The notes under the pieces were generated by a model. The model did not search any database and had not been told where the DNA came from. It saw nothing but the letters and a program-made list of their open reading frames with translations. From Intoshia linei (Eukaryota > Orthonectida > Rhopaluridae), in contig LWCA01000018.1 of the NCBI GenBank assembly GCA_001642005.1, positions 1 through 64,000 on the forward strand: a DNA stretch of 64,000 bases, written 5' to 3'. The position numbers were made by a program, and so were the translations under genes. Below, in pieces: positions 60,201-64,000 of the stretch (position 1 is its first letter; each line of letters starts with the position of its first letter).

Positions 60201-63200
60201 TCACGACCCTCTTTAACTACATAAATTTGGTGTCCAATAAAAGAAAAGTAATCAAATTTTTGTGAATCAAAATTATCCCATCCGAGACTAGCATTACAAG
60301 ATTGAACATTGTGTACCTTTAAATCCGTGTACATTTTTGCAACAGGTAAATAACCTACAAAAACATTTCTAAAGTCGCCTACTACCCCGTCGCCATATTT
60401 ATTGACAAAAAGAGCACAAAATCGATACCACCTTTTTGATAAATCATGGACAGTGACAATTAAACTTGATTTTACAGTCTTGTTATTATAATGAGAAAAT
60501 TGATAAACATTATTATTATTATTTACATATGTATACAACACCTTAATAAAATAATGATGCAGATTCCATGGAGCTGCTACAGGAGGTTTTATTTCCACAC
60601 TGACTGAATTTTTAGTGAGAATTTCAATGTTTAATATTATTGGCACACCGGTTGGCGGGGATCCCGGAATATCAATAATACTTGTCGGTTTACTAAAAGA
60701 TGAATTATGTAAATCACCACACGCCATTAAAGCACACTTGTACCTTCCGAAATAAGGTAAACTTAAATTTGCAGAATTGGCATTTTTATCAACAATAAAA
60801 GAAACAGTTTTAAAAACACTTACATTCTCTGAAACGCGTAAATCAACAGATTTAAATAGAACGGGCCAACAATCTACAAAAAAATATCGCACATTATTAT
60901 AATATATTGTATTTCGGTAGTTATACCCGGTAAAATTCAACTTGACCATGTTGAATTCCCATTTCAAGATACCTACACCAACAGTGTTATCATAATGAAA
61001 ATTGACATTAAAGGGCGCGTCTACCACATGACACGTGTCAGACTGAGATGTAATTAATGGTAAATTTACAATTTGTGATCCAAATTGAATATTAAAATTG
61101 TACAAACTATCTGGAATTGTGTGCATTACTGTATGACAAAACGTCTTGACTGGTCTAATAATTATACTCTGATTGTGTGTTTTTAATCCAACATTTTGTA
61201 AAGTATTTCGGTATTCAAACCAAAATTTTTTCAAATGTTTTAATAAATTAAAAGAAATTTTAACAGTTAAATTTTGATTCAAGAAATTTAAATGAATAAA
61301 ATTAAAAATATTAAATTTTAAACATAAAATCGAAAATTTACTAGATATCTGAGTAAAATGAGCATATTCCAAATCAATATGAAAATTTGGTTTTGTTTTA
61401 ATCCTTAAACCACGAGAATCGTTGGAATTAACAAAATAAACTCCCCAACAAGTAAAAGGTAAAATTTTGACAAAATAATCTAGAGACGGTTCCAAATTTG
61501 TTAAATTTGCATACCGATCTCTGACAACAATTTCAGTTAACCCTAGAGAATCCTTGGCCATAACTTGAACCTTATACCCGATAATTTGTCCATTTTTATC
61601 CTTTTTATTCAATTCCATCCAATGTACATAAATTGAATTAAAAGTAGATTCAAATTTGTCAATTTCATTCCTTTGAGCGGGTACACCTTGCAAAGTGTCC
61701 GTACAAGCATAATTACCGTCCACTTGAGCACTTCCCCATTTATTCCACAAACTAACTTTGAAACAATAATGACTCATCGACTCAACTTTGACATCTACAA
61801 ACGAAGTAATACTACTAACGGTTAAATTTCCCATAAATACGGCAACATTGTCAATAATTTTACTTGTATATACGGTATAATAAACGATTTCATCATTCCA
61901 ACCATACCTATGTAAATTGTCCCAGATTACCCTTACAAATTTGCCATAAACTTGAAAATTTACATGAACACGTACATTCAAGTTTGAATTGTAGGGTTTG
62001 GAACCCAGTGTGTTTTTGCACAAAAATTCAGACGGTTCACTAGACGAAAAAACACTGACAGCAGATAATTTAAAACAGTAATTGTGAAATGGGCGTAAAT
62101 TGTCAACTTTGACATACCGTTCTGTATTTTCGATAAATTTTTCAATAGGCTCAAAATTTTCACTAAAAATGGACCAACTAAGACCCTGAATTGGAGAATT
62201 TTCATTTATTCCAAAATCAAAAACATGATTAAAAATTAAGGCAGAATGGTAATGAATTTTATAATATTTAATCCTTGAATTGCCATCAAAATTCGGAATA
62301 AAAGTCAAAATCATACAAGTTGAATTTAAACTAGTTATATTCAAAAATTTTGGAATTCCCGGTGTAAAAGGCGTGGAGCCAGTTTCAGTTTCCATAATTT
62401 CAACTGGACTGTACCCAGCTGTAGTTTTAGCTGAAATTTTGACAGTGTACCTAGTTTTCGGTTTCAATTTATCAATTTTTAAAAAAAATGTTGAATCAGA
62501 CACTATAAAATTTTGATTTTCCATATTTTTTCCTTGATTTTGGTCAAAATATTCAATTTTATAATTTAACAAATTTCCATTAATTGCGGAAGGACGACTC
62601 CATGTTACAATAAATGACGTATTGAGAATATCTTTGATTTTTAAATTTTTTACTTTTGATGGAATGTCACTTTTCGTGACAATTTTGTAAACTTTAGAAT
62701 ATGGACCCGAACCAATCTTAGTATATACCCTGATTGAAAATAAATAATTTGTAAATTTTGATAAATTTTTCAATTCCTTAAAATATGTTGAATCGTAATT
62801 AATTAAAAGATTTTTAACGGGAATTTTCACAGTTTTGAAATTTTGAATATTCTTGTTATTTAGATTTGAAAAATTGGTAATTTCATGACAAGATTTACAA
62901 TATACAATTTCATAATATTGAGCAATACCCTTAAGATTATCACTATGCATTTGCTTCCATTTTATTCCAACAGATGTAGATGACATTGCTTCAATTTTAA
63001 CAATAACGGGCGGTTCAATAGGAATTCCTTCCAAAGTGCTCACATTCATCATCTCGGAATAAACTCCTGTACCCTTTTCATTATACGCTGCAATTTGTAC
63101 ATCATATGCAGTAAAAACAATCAAATTCACAATAGTGTACTGCTTGGTTGCCACATCATTGACGTTTATAAATTTCCAAGTCAAATCAGAATAACCGCCA

Positions 63201-64000
63201 AGTTTATACCTAATATTATGACCCAGAAGCTTACCATTCCAAAAATATTCATCTGGTGCATCCCAGTAAACTGTAATTGACGTGTTTGTAAAGGATTTCA
63301 TTTTAATATTGATTGGCGCATGGCTTGGCGGTTGAGCCGGAATAATCATTTCCTTGGAAGATTCACTTAACGGTCCTTTTCCAATAGAATTCACCGACCT
63401 GATGGAAAAAATGTAACGTGAAGACGGATGTACATTTTTCATAAGATAAGAGTTTCTATAAGCTTCAATTTCATTCAACAATTTCCAATCACCGTCCTCA
63501 GTTTTATTTTTAAAAAATATTTCATAATTAAGTATATCACTGTTACCATCAAACCCTGGTACCCACCTGAATTTTATTCCATAATTGACATTAATTTTTT
63601 GTAACGAAATGCTCGTGATTTCAGGCGGTCTAGGAGTTTCCAACATTCTCAAATAAGCACTAGATTTCATTTTACCCAGTTGAGATTCAATTTGACATGT
63701 GTACAATCCAATGTCATCATATCGAACAGAATTTATACATACAGTTCCATTTTCATAAAATTTAAATCTATCAATATTAACATTACCGTTAGAGTCGTAC
63801 AGTAAAGAATCATCATGATACCAACGTCTATTTATCAAAACACTTGAATCGTGCTGAACTAAACAATGAAACCAAGCTTTCGAACCTTTGATAACGTTTT
63901 TATTCTGAGGAGTCTGAATAAATGAAGTTGTAATCAAAAATTTTATAGTAAATGCAGTTTTAATTGATCCAATTTCATTAGTAGCTTTGCAAAAATAATC
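54247..64000 (-). CDS. sdk: Sidekick-type Ig/fibronectin-III cell adhesion receptor, 3' part
   Basis: Four minus-strand exons: 64000 (window edge)-59584, 57926-57404, 56485-56344 and 54498-54247; all joins keep phase. About 1776 residues are in the window. They start within an Ig domain (DYFCKATNEIGS), then one full Ig domain (WFHCLVQHD to YTCQIES), then about 13 FN3 repeats, each with Trp and Tyr landmarks (for example TSITVYWDAPDEYFWNG); the last FN3 crosses the splice at 59584/57926. Next come a membrane span (WWFMVIIALIFIMIIIIIIS) and a cytoplasmic tail of about 220 residues ending PLPGLPYL. Sidekick proteins have six Ig and 13 FN3 repeats and act at cell-cell contacts and synapses. The 5' Ig exons lie outside the window. 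The usual C-terminal PDZ ligand is not obvious. Confidence 0.92.
54546..55156. mobile_element. CAGAGGTGGGGAA-family element in a Sidekick intron
   Basis: CAGAGGTGGGGAAACTGCGG at the left and AATGCTTCCCCATCTG at the right are inverted ends. The right part matches the inner sequence of the 15682 copy (AAATTTATC, AATCATCTAAAATTTTCGTA). Flanking 8-mers do not match, so it may be composite. It contains a GGGTTGGTAAAATTTTGG unit at about 54922. Confidence 0.6.
56010..56190 (+). pseudogene. Fossil of a hAT-type (ZBED/SCAND3-like) transposase
   Basis: A short plus-strand stretch reads NRFKDLLNLYIPEWIGNSFD and then a hydrophobic run before a stop. The pattern RF-DLL-L-IPEW(V/I)-NPF is a well-known block in the C-terminal half of hAT-derived ZBED5/SCAND3-type proteins. 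Nothing else of the gene survives. It lies antisense in a Sidekick intron. Confidence 0.55.
56660..57302. repeat. Mixed transposon fragments in a Sidekick intron
   Basis: Three fragments adjoin: a left end CAGTGGTTCCCGATTCAAA at about 56879 without partner; a block at 57036-57140 matching 740-875 (CATAAAAAACGGACAAAA, CCTCTGCGAGTAGTA); and 57180-57302, matching the right end of the 5770-6484 element (GGCCGTAGTAT to GGTTGTGCACCCTG). Confidence 0.65.
58055..58690. repeat. Inverted partial copy of the 51127 element with tandem motif
   Basis: About 58260-58390 is nearly the reverse complement of 51480-51600 (for example TCCCACTTTTATCCCGGAATC). About 58370-58680 carries several units of the AATCAGATTTTACCAAACC motif. 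The ends are decayed. It lies in the Sidekick intron 57927-59583. Confidence 0.65.
58876..59460. mobile_element. Inverted-repeat element containing dispersed repeat copy 2
   Basis: TACTTAAGTAGTGCTTGC followed by CTCGAGAAATT at the left is inverted at about 59425-59460 (CTCGAGAAATTGCAAGCACT then TACTTAAGTA). The left inner part (58897-59144) matches 38797-39015. No coding capacity and no clear target duplication. Confidence 0.6.

Overview
The window is nuclear DNA from a small-genome, A+T-rich bilaterian animal. Every recognisable gene is eukaryotic and spliced with GT-AG introns. The set includes a fused glutamyl-prolyl-tRNA synthetase, a Sidekick-type Ig/FN3 adhesion receptor, a VHS-GAT protein, a WBP2 homologue and a CD225/dispanin-type membrane protein, which points to Metazoa. 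The fused EPRS argues against C. elegans-like nematodes, where these enzymes are separate (family knowledge). Introns as short as 34-39 nt, gene ends only 18-130 bp apart and strongly diverged orthologues suggest a compact, fast-evolving lineage. An orthonectid such as Intoshia would fit, but the sequence alone does not prove it. Exon coordinates below come from hand reading: splice sites were chosen so that reading phase is kept across every junction and the protein matches its family.

Layout. 1-6.6 kb: one Asn/Gln-rich orphan gene (1905-3416, 5' end not found) among non-autonomous DNA transposons. 6.6-12.0 kb: proteasome subunit alpha-6 (PSMA1, +), with a dead Tc1-type transposon and a hAT MITE in one intron. 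12.3-14.0 kb: a PDZ protein and a Tctex-type dynein light chain, both (-). 14.6-20.3 kb: EPRS (+), with several transposon copies in its second intron. 21.2-23.2 kb: a dead piggyBac element whose ends can be recognised. 23.8-27.9 kb: chaperonin CCT-theta (CCT8, +, 17 exons). 28-39.7 kb: a 1-kb MITE, a membrane orphan (29948-30601), a 122-aa orphan (31637-32091) and a long multi-exon coiled-coil orphan (33605-39712). 40.4-45.6 kb: mitochondrial ribosomal protein S18C (-), a 55-codon ORF, a 247-aa orphan, a GGA-like VHS-GAT gene and a dispanin-type gene. 45.6-51.0 kb: splicing factor SF1 and a DDX21/DDX50-type nucleolar helicase in tandem on (-), 126 bp apart. 52.6-54.2 kb: a 56-aa charged protein (-), divergent from a WBP2 homologue (+). 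54.2-64.0 kb: Sidekick (-), running off the right edge.

Most of the genes are housekeeping: protein synthesis (EPRS, MRPS18C), folding and degradation (CCT8, PSMA1), splicing and ribosome biogenesis (SF1, DDX21-like), and trafficking and motors (GGA-like, DYNLT). Almost all non-genic sequence that can be explained is hAT-, Tc1/pogo- or piggyBac-type non-autonomous elements. Several still show target-site duplications, and several enclose copies of one degenerate ~30-bp tandem motif. I saw no rRNA, tRNA or CRISPR array. I found no convincing new multi-gene system. The best leads are the phase-consistent orphan gene at 33.6-39.7 kb, the start-codon-only first exons, the motif shared between transposon families, and the reduced EPRS and GGA-like architectures.
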